DNA of 64,000 bases from Megalobrama amblycephala (lineage: Eukaryota; Chordata; Actinopteri; Cypriniformes; Xenocyprididae). The notes below the pieces were generated by a model. The model saw nothing but the letters and a program-made list of their open reading frames with translations. It ran no database searches and had not been told where the DNA came from. The stretch lies in contig NC_063052.1 in the NCBI RefSeq assembly GCF_018812025.1, forward strand, positions 29,787,451 to 29,851,450, written 5' to 3'. Positions 24,339 to 37,053 of this stretch are shown one piece after another. Position 1 is the first letter of the stretch. Each line of letters begins with the position of its first letter. The position numbers and the translations under genes are program-made.

Positions 24339-24753
24339 GCAAATGCAAAAACTGAATAGAGTTTCTCACTTCTTGACAAAAAAACAAGTGAAAGTCACAC
24401 AACATTCGGACATTTTTAAAATGGAAAATAACGAACTGTGAATACCACATGTTAATGATTAACAATTGTTAACTGACACTATTTCTGCGGATAAACAGCA
24501 CGCCAAACAGAAACAGAAAATCGTGCTATTGATACGCATTTTCATGAGATCGGGCTCAATAAACTGATGAAAATACAACAGTAAATGATTCGTGCCATTT
24601 TCTGCTAACATTATTTGAACATTTCATAAAATTGCAGAGACACTTCATTTCAGAAAACCAATCAGCGACTGTGTCAACAGTTCAAGCAAAGATGTTCAGT
24701 CACGAGAAATGTTTTAAAATAGCGCATAAATTAGTAATAAACATAATTCTCAC

Positions 24754-27153
24754 CTGATCATCACAGTCATCAAAGTTCAGTCTCTCCCTCTGCGCATGCG
24801 TGAGTGTGTGTGTTCCACTGGTGTCCAGACTAATGATGCTCTCACTGCAAGGTCTGGCGTATTTCAGATCACTCTTTCTGGAGTCAGTGGTTCTGCAAAC
24901 CTCATAATTGTACACGTGCTGTAAAGTTCCTGTGCCGCCTACGTCTGCGTAAAGAGGCGGATAATACGGAATAACTGGAAGATTCGCTCCAGATTTATAA
25001 AACATGCGCTCGCGTCTCCATCTGTAGCATTTGACTGACAGTATGGCAATGATAGACACGATAAAGAGAAATGAAACCACAGCCAAGGCCAAGACCAGAT
25101 AGAAAGTCAGGTTGTCGTTGTATTCCTTGTCGTGCGTAAAGTCAGTGAACTCCGTTAGCACTTCAGGGAAGCTGTCCGCCACCGCCACGTTAACATTGAC
25201 TGTAGCTGATCGAGAGGGCTGCCCGTTGTCCTCCACTACAACAGTGAGTCTTTGTTTGACAGCATCTTTATCTGTGACTTGGCGAACAATTCTTATTTCT
25301 CCATTCTGTAAGCCCACTTCAAACAGCGCCCTGTCTGTGGCTTTGTGCAGTTTATATGAGAGCCAGGCATTCTGACCAGAGTCCACATCAACAGCCACCA
25401 CTTTAGTCACCAGATAACCCACATCTGCCGAACGAGGCACTATTTCAGCCACCACATTTGCGCCTGACTGGACCGGATACAGAACCTGAGGCGCGTTGTC
25501 ATTCTGGTCCTGAATGGTGATTTTCACGCTCACGTTGCTGCTGAGAGGAGGAGAGCCTCCGTCCTGCGCTTTTACGCGGAACTGGAAATCTTTGATCTGC
25601 TCGTAATCGAAAGATCGCACTGCATGTATGACTCCACTATCAGCACTAACGGACACTAACGAGGAGACGGGCACTCCGTTAACCGACGAGTCCTCCAGAA
25701 TGTAAGACACGCGGGCGTTCTGGTTAAAATCTGCGTCTCTGGCTCTGACTGTGAATATGGAAAGACCCGGTGTGTTGTTTTCTTGAACAGAGGCCTCATA
25801 TGAGCTCTTCTCAAAGACGGGCGCGTTATCATTCACATCTGATATCTGTAAGGAGAGAGTGACGCTGCTGGAGAGAGAGGGCACGCCCTCATCAGAGCAC
25901 GTCACACTGATGTTATACTCAGACTCTCGCTCTCGATCTAAATCACCATCTGTGACTAAACTGAAGAAATTAATAGTGGTCGTCTTTAAGACGAATGGAT
26001 AATTATCATTAACAAAGCATTGTACTTTACCATTTTCATTAGAATCGACGTCTTGCGTGTTTATAACAGTAACAACAGTGTCAGGTTTAGAGTCCTCTGA
26101 TAACATAGCTGACTTTGACATTATATTGATGACCGGCTTGTTATCATTGACATCTATAACGTCGATAATTATTTTACTTGAATCTGTTAGACCACCACGA
26201 TCACTCGCTCTAACATTTATCTGAAAATGTCTGGCTTTTTCATAATCGATATCACCAATTATTTTCAATTCGCCATTGTGTCTGTTTATTTCAAACATTT
26301 CAGGCACACCGTCGTGAGTATTAGTGATTGAATAAATAATTTCAGCGTTTGAGCTCTGATCCGCATCAGAGGCTTCAACTCTAATGACAACTGTCCCTTT
26401 CGGCGAATTCTCTACGACAGTGGCCTTGTATACAGAATGTGTGAAAGCAGGAGCATTGTCATTAACATCGAGTACTTTTATACGAATCTGTGTTGTTCCA
26501 GACAGATGTGGATCGCCTCCATCAATCGCTGTCAAAACTAAAGCAATATCTTCCTGTTTCTCTCGATCTAGAGGTTTTTGCAAGACCATCTCAACTATTT
26601 TTCTACCATCTGCCTGACTATGCAATTTCAATGAAAAATTATCGCTCAATGAAAGCATGTAGCTTTGAATGGCATTAGTCCCGACATCTTGGTCGACGGC
26701 TTGCTCTATATCAAATTTAGCCCCATTTACAGCAGATTCACTTATTTCAAAATAGGTATCTGGCTTGTTGAAATAAGGAGCATTGTCATTTATATCGCTT
26801 ACCTCGACAGTGACATGGTAAAATTCAATTGGATTTTCCAAAATAATCTGAAAATGCAGCGCGCAAGGCGTTGTCTGTCCGCACAGCGCCTCTCGGTCTA
26901 TTCTCTCTTTGATAAGGAGGACTCCTCTTTCTTTATTCAGCTCGATGTATTCAGCGCTGTCTCCTGTATAAATACGCGCTTTACCCGATTTCAGCCTCTT
27001 TAAATCTAAACCCAAATCCTGCGCTATGTTCCCGACTAAAGAGCCTTTCGCCATTTCTTCAGGAATGGAGTAACTGACCTGCCCGAGAGCTGAACCGAGA
27101 GAGAGAAACCAAATAAACAGCAGTACTTGCCGCGCCATTGTTCTGTCCGACAT
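24754..27153 (-). CDS. clustered protocadherin variable exon 7 (gamma-like)
   Basis: Protocadherin exon of 800 codons starting MSDRTMAR, with an in-frame ATG ten codons upstream as in exon 1. EC2 has its own sequence (PDTYFEISESAVNGAKF); EC3-EC4 is related to exons 3, 4 and 6. In EC6 a threonine is changed to isoleucine (GEIRIVRQ), one of few differences in the otherwise common 3' half. Tail end RERLNFDDCDDQ. Donor CAG|GTGAG is in phase 0; read-through would stop at 24700. Its 5' end and promoter equal exon 1's, while the 3' spacer belongs to the 11-kb spacer family, so the gene is a mosaic of neighbouring modules. Confidence 0.95.
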
Positions 27154-27455
27154 TTTGCTCAAGACCAAATAAAACGAAGTCACGGTGTATCCAAATCAGA
27201 GTCTCAAAGTGTTCAGGTCCAAAATAGAATAAGTCCAATACTAGTGGAGGATTTCTGAGACAACGTCTAAACATGAATCCATAGCTGGCTGTTCATAGCC
27301 GCGACGGTGTCCCCTGTGTTATGCCCGTGTGCGTTATGCATTCGCCTCAGTCTCTTTCTTCTCAATATGTGCATTTAGAGAGGGCGGTATTGCTGGAATT
27401 ACGCGCTCTCAGACGCATTCCCCTGACAAACAGCGGCACTCTGAGACTATTCTGA
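27154..27455 (-). promoter_or_regulatory. promoter of exon 7 (type B) with CSE
   Basis: CSE-like core ACAAACAGCGGCACT at 27426-27440, 273 bp before the start codon. I see no difference from the exon 1 promoter. Confidence 0.75.
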
Positions 27456-27699
27456 GTTACTGCAATATGCATCTAAATTATTTTAAAAATGCATACAATC
27501 AAAGGAGATATGCTGCGAGAAATAGAAATAAAAACAAAATAAAAACCCGAATTTCTATTTGTGTAAAATAGTGAAAATAATCTAAAATAGCCAAAACATT
27601 ACATGGTAACGAAAACTTTTTCAGCAATCCCAAAGTATTTGTTTGAGAATGTGATTAAATAGCGTTGTATTTAATAAAAAGGCTAAAATTACCAATTAC

Positions 27700-27703
<4 letters not shown>

Positions 27704-27738
<35 letters not shown>
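27704..27738. repeat. CA microsatellite, duplicate
   Basis: Counterpart of the CA run at 3099, same length. Confidence 0.9.
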
Positions 27739-27741
<3 letters not shown>

Positions 27742-27852
27742 AATTCAACAATACAGTACAAATTACATATTACTAGACGCCAACATATTATAAATAGTTT
27801 TTGTTATGTCACTGCAGACAAGAGCTTGAATGTAGACAAAAGATATTATCGA

Positions 27853-27873
27853 TTCAGCACCTTGGATAGCGAA
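27853..27873 (+). promoter_or_regulatory. RE1 (REST/NRSF)-like site
   Basis: Duplicate of the site at 3248 (TTCAGCACCTTGGATAGCG), 287 bp beyond the 3' end of exon 8. Confidence 0.6.
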
Positions 27874-27933
27874 ACAAAAGTGGCATATTCATTCAGAACG
27901 CTGATAGCTCATCCACAGCTTGCTGGAAGATGG

Positions 27934-27935
<2 letters not shown>

Positions 27936-27976
<41 letters not shown>
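27936..27976. repeat. AAT microsatellite, duplicate
   Basis: Counterpart of the AAT run at 3331, same length. Confidence 0.9.
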
Positions 27977-27978
<2 letters not shown>

Positions 27979-28159
27979 CATATAAAAAGTTAATGTCTTC
28001 ATAAATATGGGTATTCATTTTAAATATGGGTATTAAGAAAAGTATCCAGTTTAGGCAATTTCTCTGATTTCTCTAAACGAAAAGATGACATTACAATAAA
28101 AAAGAGAAATAAATAAAGAGAAAAATGTAAAACCTCTATGCATAAAACGTATATCTCAC

Positions 28160-30556
28160 CTTATCAGAATCCTCAATGTTTAGTATCTCCCTCTGCGCAT
28201 GCGTGAGTGTGTGTGTTCCACTGGTGTCCAGACTAATGATGCTCTCACTGCAAGGTCTGGCGTATTTCAGATCACTCTTTCTGGAGTCAGTGGTTCTGCA
28301 AACCTCATAATTGTACACGTGCTGTAAAGTTCCTGTGCCGCCTACGTCTGCGTAAAGAGGCGGATAATACGGAATAACCGGAAGATTCGCTCCAGATTTG
28401 TAAAACATGCGCTCGCGTCTCCATCTGTAGCATTTGACTGACAGTATGGCAATGATAGACACGATAAAGAGAAATGAAACCACAGCCAAGGCCAAGACCA
28501 GATAGAAAGTCAGGTTGTCGTTGTATTCCTTGTCGTGCGTAAAGTCAGTGAACTCCGTTAGCACTTCAGGGAAGCTGTCCGCCACCGCCACGTTAACATT
28601 GACTGTAGCTGATCGAGAGGGCTGCCCGTTGTCCTCCACTACAACAGTGAGTCTTTGTTTGACAGCATCTTTATCTGTGACTTGGCGAACAGTTCTTATT
28701 TCTCCATTCTGTAAGCCCACTTCAAACAGCGCCCTGTCTGTGGCTTTGTGCAGTTTATATGAGAGCCAGGCATTCTGACCAGAGTCCACATCAACAGCCA
28801 CCACTTTAGTCACCAGATAACCCACATCTGCCGAACGAGGCACTATTTCAGCCACCACATTTGCGCCTGACTGGACCGGATACAGAACCTGAGGCGCGTT
28901 GTCATTCTGGTCCTGAACGATGATTTTCACGCTCACGTTGCTGCTGAGAGGAGGAGAGCCTCCGTCCTGCGCTTTTACGCGGAACTGGAAATCTTTGATC
29001 TGCTCGTAATCGAAAGATCGCACTGCATGTATGACTCCACTATCAGCACTAACGGACACTAACGAGGAGACGGGCACTCCGTTAACCGACGAGTCCTCCA
29101 GAATGTAAGACACGCGCGCGTTCTGGTTAAAATCTGCGTCTCTGGCTCTGACTGTGAATATGGAAAGACCCGGTGTGTTGTTTTCTTGAACAGAGGCCTC
29201 ATATGAGCTCTTCTCAAAGACGGGCGCGTTATCATTCACATCTGATATCTGTAAGGAGAGAGTGACGCTGCTGGAGAGAGAGGGCACGCCCTCATCAGAG
29301 CACGTCACACTGATGTTATACTCAGACTCTCGCTCTCGGTCTAAATCACTATCTGTCACTAGACTATAAAAACCATCGGGCGAAGACTGAATGACAAATG
29401 GAACATTTTCATTTAAGTGACAATTAATTTTGCCTCCTTCATTCGAGTCTACGTCTTGAATGTTTAAAATTGCAAGAACAGTGCCAGATTTTGAATCTTC
29501 TGATATCTGGCTTGATTTTGAAATAATATTAATAGTGGGATTGTTATCGTTTACGTCAATAACGTCAACAATTATCTTACACGAATCCGTATGACCGCCG
29601 TCATCTCGTGCTTGAACATCAATTTGATAATATTGACTTATTTCATAATCTATGCCCCCAGTGAGCTTTACAACACCAACACTGGGGTCTATTTCAAAAA
29701 TCTCTGCCGCTTTGTCGGCCGTACTTGAAATAGAGAACGAAATTCTACCATTCGAACCCTGATCAGCATCAGAAGCACTAACTGTGGTTAAAACCGTGCC
29801 TTTTGGTGAGTTTTCTGCTATGCTGGTTTTGTAAACGGGTTGTGAACACACAGGTGCGTTATCATTAGCATCTAAAACTGTAATGAGTATCTTCATTGTA
29901 CCGGACATCTGCGGCTCACCTCCATCAAATGCTGTTAAAAGTAACGAGATATGATCTTGTTTCTCTCGGTCTAAGGGTGTTTGAAGAACCATTTCTACGG
30001 CTTTATTTCCATCAGGGAGATTCTGAAATTTCAAAACAAAATTATCTGTCGGTTCTAAAGAATAACTCTGCAGACCATTTCGACCAACGTCGTGATCAAT
30101 AGCCCGCTCCAATAGAAATCTGGCTCCTGATGAAGACAATTCATTTATTTCAAATCTCATATCACTTTTACTAAACACCGGCGCATTGTCATTTATATCT
30201 GTGACCTCAACTGTAACGCGGTACAACTGCATCGGGTTTTCAAGAATAATCTGTAAATGCAGCGCGCAAGGCGTTGTCTGTCCGCACAGCGCCTCTCGGT
30301 CTATTCTCTCTTTGATAAGGAGGACTCCTCTTTCTTTATTCAGCTCGATGTATTCAGCGCTGTCTCCTGTATAAATACGCGCTTTACCCGATTTCAGCCT
30401 CTTTAAATCTAAACCCAAATCCTGCGCTATGTTCCCGACTAAAGAGCCTTTCGCCATTTCTTCAGGAATGGAGTAACCGACCTGCCCGAGAGCTGAACCG
30501 AGAGAGAGAAACCAAATAAACAGCAGTACTTGCCGCGCCATTGTTCTGTCCGACAT
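28160..30556 (-). CDS. clustered protocadherin variable exon 8 (gamma-like)
   Basis: Protocadherin exon of 799 codons starting MSDRTMAR; EC1 opens GQVGYSIPEEM with glycine where the others have serine. EC2 is individual (SDMRFEINELSSSGARF). EC3 begins with the extra cysteine of the exon 2/5/8 subgroup. EC4 has GGKINCHLNENVPF before joining the common block at DLDRERE. Tail end REILNIEDSDK as in exon 2. Donor AAG|GTGAG is in phase 0; read-through would stop at 28136. Its 3' half and spacer copy exon 2, while its promoter and upstream spacer copy exon 5's surroundings. Confidence 0.95.
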
Positions 30557-30858
30557 TTTGCAGAAGACCACGAGATGAAGATTAAAGATGAAAGCAAAGA
30601 AATCAGTCCAGAAAACTGGAGGAAATCATGTATATGTCCAAAGTGAAATGTTCAAGAAAAGTATATAAATCCAAGAGAAGATATTAAATACAGTTTCTCC
30701 GTGATTTTCCTTCTCTCTCTTCTTCAGACTGCGCTCTCAGCTTCTCTCTCTCTCTAATAATATGGAGATGATGGGGGTGGAACTGCAGCAGATCTGCTCT
30801 CTTAACTGACATATTGACCAACAGCGGCACTATGAGTCCAGTCTGATGAACTACAGAA
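30557..30858 (-). promoter_or_regulatory. promoter of exon 8 (type A) with CSE
   Basis: CSE core CCAACAGCGGCAC at 30818-30830, 262 bp before the start codon. Confidence 0.85.
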
Positions 30859-31082
30859 ATAAATGAACACACGTATGCTTTTCTTATTCTTATTTTTTCC
30901 CAAACGTCTACTGCTCAGAAAGCGTCAACTTAAACAGTATACAATAAAATATAAATATTTCAAGTAAAAAAGGCTACATGATTTAATGTCAATTTGGTCC
31001 GCAATAATCACAGAGAATAAGTCTGTCCTTGATTTGTTTTTAAATTTTCATATATACGAAATTATAAAATACATTTACAATA

Positions 31083-31106
31083 TAAAAAAAAAAAAAAAAA
31101 AAAAAA
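31083..31106. repeat. poly-A tract
   Basis: Counterpart of the A run at 20516. Confidence 0.8.
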
Positions 31107-31249
31107 GATCATAGAAATTCCCGAATATAAACTGCAGCAGAATTTGTTCCATTGTAAACAAAATAAAGAATTTATTACACTCTAAAAAGGGAAAAAGGAA
31201 AGTGAGAAGGAGGAACTGAGATAGCGTTGAAAAATCCGACTGATAGTAT

Positions 31250-31270
31250 TTCAGCACCATGGCCAGTGAA
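31250..31270 (+). promoter_or_regulatory. RE1 (REST/NRSF)-like site
   Basis: TTCAGCACCATGGCCAGTG, 193 bp beyond the 3' end of exon 9; duplicate of the site at 20682. Confidence 0.7.
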
Positions 31271-31442
31271 TCGAAGGCACATTTTCTACACAAGGGTTTA
31301 TATGCGACAATCACATGATACTTATCTATCATTATACATGTGTTTTACAGAAAACATACAGACGATGGTCAACTTTACAATAATCCCATATAAACAAAAA
31401 AGTGCAACTATACCAGAGACAAATATGTACAGTAAACCTCAC

Positions 31443-33881
31443 CTGATCGTTGAAATCTTGGTTGGTCGGGTTTTCTCTCTGCGCATGCGTGAGTGTGTGT
31501 GTTCCACTGGTGTCCAGACTAATGATGCTCTCACTGCAAGGTCTGGCGTATTTCAGATCACTCTTTCTGGAGTCAGTGGTTCTGCAAACCTCATAATTGT
31601 ACACGTGCTGTAAAGTTCCTGTGCCGCCTACGTCTGCGTAAAGAGGCGGATAATACGGAATAACCGGAAGATTCGCTCCAGATTTATAAAACATGCGCTC
31701 GCGTCTCCATCTGTAGCATTTGACTGACAGTATGGCAATGATAGACACGATAAAGAGAAATGAAACCACAGCCAAGGCCAAGACCAGATAGAAAGTCAGG
31801 TTGTCGTTGTATTCCTTGTCGTGCGTAAAGTCAGTGAACTCCGTTAGCACTTCAGGGAAGCTGTCCGCCACCGCCACGTTAACATTAACTGTAGCTGATC
31901 GAGAGGGCTGCCCGTTGTCCTCCACTACAACAGTGAGTCTTTGTTTGACAGCATCTTTATCTGTGACTTGACGAACAGTTCTTATTTCTCCATTCTGTAA
32001 GCCCACTTCAAACAGCGCCCTGTCTGTGGCTTTGTGCAGTTTATATGAGAGCCAGGCATTCTGACCAGAGTCCACATCAACAGCCACCACTTTAGTCACC
32101 AGATAACCCACATCTGCCGAACGAGGCACTATTTCAGCCACCACATTTGCGCCTGACTGGACCGGATACAGAACCTGAGGCGCGTTGTCATTCTGGTCCT
32201 GAATGATGATTTTCACGCTCACGTTGCTGCTGAGAGGAGGAGAGCCTCCGTCCTGCGCTTTTACAACGAAACTAAGCTGTTTAATTTGCTCATAATCAAA
32301 TGAACGAACTGCGTGTAACACACCGTTCTCAGAGTTTATAGACACGTACGAGGAAATCGGCGCTCCACCAATATGAGTATCTTCTAAAAAATATGACACT
32401 CTGGCGTTTTGATTCCAGTCTAAATCTCTCGCCGTCACACTACATATGGACAACCCTGCTGCATTATTTTCAGGAATGTGCGCTGAATAGCTACTTTGAT
32501 CGAAAACTGGCGCGTTGTCATTGATGTCAGAAACTTTAAGCCGTAGTGTCGTTGAGCTAGAGAGTGCAGGTGAACCAGAATCAGTCGCAGTCACTGTTAT
32601 ATTAAATTCTGACTGAATTTCACGGTCAAGAAAGGCATCTGTGATCAAATTATAATAGTTAGAGAGGGATGATTTGATGTTAAATGGGAGGTTTTCATTA
32701 ATAAGGCACGTAACCTGTCCATTTCTCCCAGAGTCCGAATCTTTTATATTAACCACTGCAATTGTTGTACCTGGGGGCGCATCCTCTGATACAGGGCTCG
32801 AGAGAGACATAAGTATGATTACGGGCGCATTATCATTTACATCCACTACTTCAATTATGAGCTTACTTGTACTCGTCAACCCCCCTTGATCTGTCGCTTT
32901 AAGTCGGATTTCAAAACGTTTGTCTTTCTCAAAGTCAATATTTCCTAGAACAGACACCAAGCCAGTGTTTTCATCAATGCTAAAAATATCTCTCGAATTT
33001 TCTTTCAGGTCAGAGAAGGAAAACGTTACATGTCCGTTTGATCCACTATCTGCATCCGTGGCGTTAACGGTAGTAATGTACGTGCCTCTCTGTGCATTCT
33101 CCATCACAGATGCCCTATAAACAGTCTGGTTAAACACAGGTGCATTGTCATTCGCATCTAAAACAGTAACATCTATGTTAACAGAGCCAGACCTCTGCGG
33201 GCTTCCGCCATCTGCAGCGATCAGCTTCAGAGATAGATGAGGATGCTCCTCCCGGTCTAACGCTTTATCAAGAACCATTTCGACATACCTACTTCCGTCT
33301 GGATTTGAATGTTGTTTTAAAACGAAATAATTGTTCCTTGTGAGAATATAATTTTGCAATGAATTTAATTCTACATCAGCATCATATGCGCTCTCTAGTG
33401 CAAAGCGTGAACCAGGAGTCGCAGATTCGCTTATTTCCAAATTAATTTTGTTTTTCTCGAACACAGGGGAATTATCATTTACGTCTAGAATTTCAACGGT
33501 TACCTGATGCAGTTCAATTGGGTTCTCTAGAATGATCTCGAAGCTGAAGCTGCACGGTGTGATGTCGCCGCATAGCTGTTCTCGGTCTATTCTCTCACTC
33601 ACGACTAGAATTCCTTTGTCTGTTTTAAGCTCTGCGTACTGAGTGATTTCTCCGGTCACGATACGCGCTCGACCAGCTCGAAGCCTTTTCAAATCCAGCC
33701 CCAGATCTTGTGCTACATTACCAATCAGCGAGCCTTTACTCATTTCTTCAGGGATGGAATATCGGATTTGAGAGATGGCAAAAGGAATGTAGCACGAGAT
33801 AAAAAACAATACTTGCCACTGCGGTTGGAAGAAGCCATGCCATCGAGCACATCCATTTCGATAAAAATCCTTAACAGCCAT
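31443..33881 (-). CDS. chimeric protocadherin variable exon 9
   Basis: Protocadherin exon of 813 codons joining two types. The start MAVKDFYRNG leads to a signal peptide ending near FAIS and EC1 reads QIRYSIPEEMSKG with C-x5-C as CGDITPC; EC1 to late EC5 resemble exon 10 (RAGRARIVTGE, LDREEHPHLSLKLIA). From about [13 protein letters not shown] in EC5 onward, EC6, helix and tail equal exons 1-8, ending RENPTNQDFNDQ exactly as exon 6. Donor CAG|GTGAG is in phase 0; read-through would stop at 31332. The switch lies near 32260. The 3' spacer is also exon 6's, so one exchange event probably brought in the whole 3' end. Recognition domains and tail therefore come from different lineages. Confidence 0.95.
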
Positions 33882-34160
33882 ACTGAATAGAAAGCAAGTT
33901 CACCATTAATGTTTCCAGTATTCAGTGGAATAAAAGAACATTCCAAGGCAGGACTGCGAAACCCGTTTTGTATTCGTTTGGAAAAGAAAAGGAAAGAGAC
34001 AGTCACCCTCTCACCATCCCGAAACGAATGAAACAGAGGGAGACTGCTGCGTCACAGCGCGCACTGATTGGGTGGGGCCAAGGTTTACTATTAGACAAGC
34101 GTATTGCACACAAAGCATTTCATTGACCAACAGCGGCCCTTAGAGTCCAAAATAAGCATT
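33882..34160 (-). promoter_or_regulatory. promoter of exon 9 with CSE
   Basis: CSE core CCAACAGCGGCCC at 34127-34139, 246 bp before the start codon. The rest is unlike types A and B, in line with the exon 10-type 5' half of this gene. Confidence 0.75.
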
Positions 34161-34608
34161 AACAGAATGCATACATTTCAAAAGAAAAGTTAGACAAAGA
34201 AAACATATAATACATCTAAATCAACAGCAGCGCTGCTCACTGAGGAGTTGGTGAAATATATACAACCTCAATACAGACAAGTGAAGATAAATGAGTAGCA
34301 TGTCACACAGTTTCTCCTAACATGAAATACAAGGAGAGATTAAATGTGCTGTGTAAGAAGTCTGCACTGAAAATGAATTCATACCGTTTTCACATTATCA
34401 TATTACATCAGTTGAGTGAATAATAAAAAATAATAAAAAAAATAATAATCCCAGGGACTGCAGATGGAAATTAGCTAGTAGCTAAATCTGGCGCAAGCAT
34501 CTCTTCTCTTGATATTAATGTTTTTTTTTGTTTGTTTGTTTGTTGTGTGTGTGGTCCCTGACAAATAAATCACTAAGAATAAGAAGAATAAGAATAAGAA
34601 TTTCTCAC
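34161..34608. other. spacer between exons 10 and 9
   Basis: AT-rich spacer with short AAT and GTTT runs. No gene and, unlike most spacers here, no RE1-like site that I can see. Confidence 0.5.
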
Positions 34609-37053
34609 CTCTACCGGCGAATCTAATTCATCCAGCACGTTTTTCTCCTTGGGCGCGCGCTGCAGTGTCCCTGTAGAATTATGATCCACTATCAACACGT
34701 TCTGACTTGCTGGTCTGACAAACTTACAGTCACTTCTTCTGGAATCGGTCGTTCTGTAAACCTCGTAATTATATGCGTGCTGCAGAGTTCCTGTGCCCAC
34801 AGTATCCGCGTAACGCGGAGGATAATACGGAATAACCGGAAGATTGGACTTGTAATACAGACGAGATTGTCTCCATCTGTAGATTTTAACAGATATTATG
34901 ACGACTAAACATGTTATGAAAAGAAATGAGACTGCAGCCAAGGCCAGAACTAGATAGAAAGTCAGGTTATTGTTATATTCCTTGTCGTGCGTAAAGTCAG
35001 TGAACTCCGAGAGCACTTCAGGGAAGCTGTCCGCCACCGCCACGTTAACATTGACTGTAGCTGATCGAGAGGGCTGCCCGTTGTCCTCCACTACAACAGT
35101 GAGTCTTTGTTTGACAGCATCTTTATCTGTGACTTGGCGAACAGTTCTTATTTCTCCATTCTGTAAGCCCACTTCAAACAGCGCCCTGTCTGTGGCTTTG
35201 TGCAGTTTATATGAGAGCCAGGCATTCTGACCAGAGTCCACATCAACAGCCACCACTTTAGTCACCAGATAACCCACATCTGCCGAACGAGGCACTATTT
35301 CAGCCACCACATTTGCGCCTGACTGGACCGGATACAGAACCTGAGGCGCGTTGTCATTCTGATCTTGGATGAAAATGTTCACGGTTACGTTGCTACAAAG
35401 CGGAGGAGAGCCTCCGTCCTGCGCTTTAATAGTTATCTTAATGTTTTTGATCTGTTCATAATCAAAAGAGCGCACTGCGTGTACAACCCCGCTCTCCGCG
35501 TTAACAGAAACATAAGTTCCTACAGAAGACCCGCCCAGGTCACTTTCTTCTAGAATGTAAGATATACGAGCATTCTGATTTTCATCCGGGTCATGAGCTT
35601 TGATTCTGAGAATAGAAACGCCGGGTGAATTATTCTCTAGCAAGAATGAATTATAAACACTGTCCTTAAAAACTGGGGCATTATCATTAACATCCGTTAC
35701 TTTCAGATTAAACATTTTTCTGCTTGTTAAAGGCGGCTTTCCGGAATCAGTGGCGATGACAGTGATGTTGTACTCTGATAACTTCTCACGATCTAAAATA
35801 GCATTCGTGACTAAAGAATAATAATTTCTTAAAGTCGATTTTATTGCAAAATCTTCAGATCCTTCGATAAAACAATTGACTTTGCCATTATCATCAGTGT
35901 CTGAGTCCTTAACATTAATTATTGCTATTGTAGTATCAGGTGGAGCATTTTCAGATACTGAGCTGGAGAAAGACATTATATTAATGACAGGTGCATTGTC
36001 GTTTACATCAATGACCTCTAATGTAATTTTACTCGAATCAGTGAATCCACCCTGATCCCTAGCCTCGACTGTAAGTTCAAATTTAGTATCTTTTTCATGA
36101 TCAATTTCTCCAACAACAGAAATAATGCCAGTGTTGCTGTCAATGTTGAATAACTGCGCAGCGGTTCCTTTTTGTTTGTAGAAATTGTATGTTATTCGCC
36201 CGTTTGAACCAGCATCTGCGTCTGTAGCGTTAACGGTAGTAATGTACGTGCCTCTCTGTGCATTCTCCATCACTGATGCCCTGTAAACAGTCTGGTTAAA
36301 CACAGGTGCATTGTCATTTACATCTAAAACAGTAACATCTATAATAACAGAGCCAGACCTCTGCGGGCTTCCGCCATCTACAGCGATCAGCTTCAGAGAT
36401 AGATGAGGATGCTCCTCCCGGTCTAACGCTTTCTGTAAAACCATTTCCGCGTATTTACTGCCGTCTGGATTTGAGTGTTGCTTTATAACAAAATGATTAT
36501 TTGGCGATAAAATGTAATTTTGCAGCGAGTTCACGCCTACATCGTGATCATCCGCGCTTTCCAACAAAAAGCGTGAACCCAGCGTTGCAGACTCACTAAT
36601 TTCGAATTTTAATTCTTTGTTCTGAAACGACGGCGCGTGATCATTTTCATCCAATATTTCAACAGTAACTGGGTGCAGCTCCATTGGGTTCTCTAGAATG
36701 ATCTCGAAGCTGAAGCTGCACGGTGTGATGTCGCCGCATAGCTGTTCTCGGTCTATTCTCTCACTCACGACTAGCATCCCTTTGTCTGTTTTAAGCTCTG
36801 CGTACTGAGTGCTTTCTCCGGTCACGATACGCGCTCGACCCGCTCGAAGCCTTTTTAAATCGAGCCCAAGATCTTGTGCTACATTACCTATGAGTGAACC
36901 TTTCTTCATCTCCTCCGGAATCGAATATCGTATCTGTCCGCTTGCAGTGTAAAAACAACAAGAAAAAAATATTGGTAACAGCCACAGCATTTTCCATCGC
37001 CAAGACCGATGACTGCATTCTGTCATCCAACAGCTCCGTTGCACCATAATCAC
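34609..37053 (-). CDS. clustered protocadherin variable exon 10 (second gamma-like type)
   Basis: Protocadherin exon of 815 codons from MIMVQRSC, with a hydrophobic signal segment ending near YTASG before QIRYSIPEEM. EC1 holds CGDITPC. The EC1-EC2 linker is DENDHAPSF, a departure from DxNDN. EC4 and EC5 are unlike exons 1-8, but EC6 from DQNDNAPQVLYP onward is nearly identical to all gamma-like exons here. The membrane segment differs (LAAVSFLFITCLVVIIS) and the tail has RYADTVGTGTLQHAYNYEV and RRSDCKF, ending LDELDSPVE. The donor is GAG|GTGAG in phase 0; read-through would stop at 34573. No RE1 is visible beyond its 3' end. Confidence 0.95.

Larger units (their letters stand above)
26835..29330. 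repeat. recent segmental copy of about 2230-4725
   Basis: The 5' part of exon 7, its promoter, the spacer and the 3' half of exon 8 repeat the corresponding exon 1/exon 2 block at a constant offset of 24,605 bp. Both microsatellites in the spacer have the same length in the two copies. The copies separate where EC2 of exons 1 and 7, and EC4 of exons 2 and 8, become individual. Confidence 0.85.
30557..31650. repeat. second duplicated block, copy of about 19990-21105
   Basis: Promoter of exon 8, spacer and the 3' end of exon 9 repeat the exon 5 promoter, spacer and exon 6 3' end. The offset is about 10,567 bp, shifting to 10,544 after a 24-bp indel in an A-rich stretch (present near 20772, absent near 31338). 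A few single-base differences and the poly-A length differ, so this copy is older than the 24,605-bp one. Similarity continues into the exons. Confidence 0.85.

Noticed and set aside
34201..34260. CAGCAGCGCTGCTC near exon 10 as a replacement RE1
   Set aside because: Palindromic GC core without the two RE1 half-sites.
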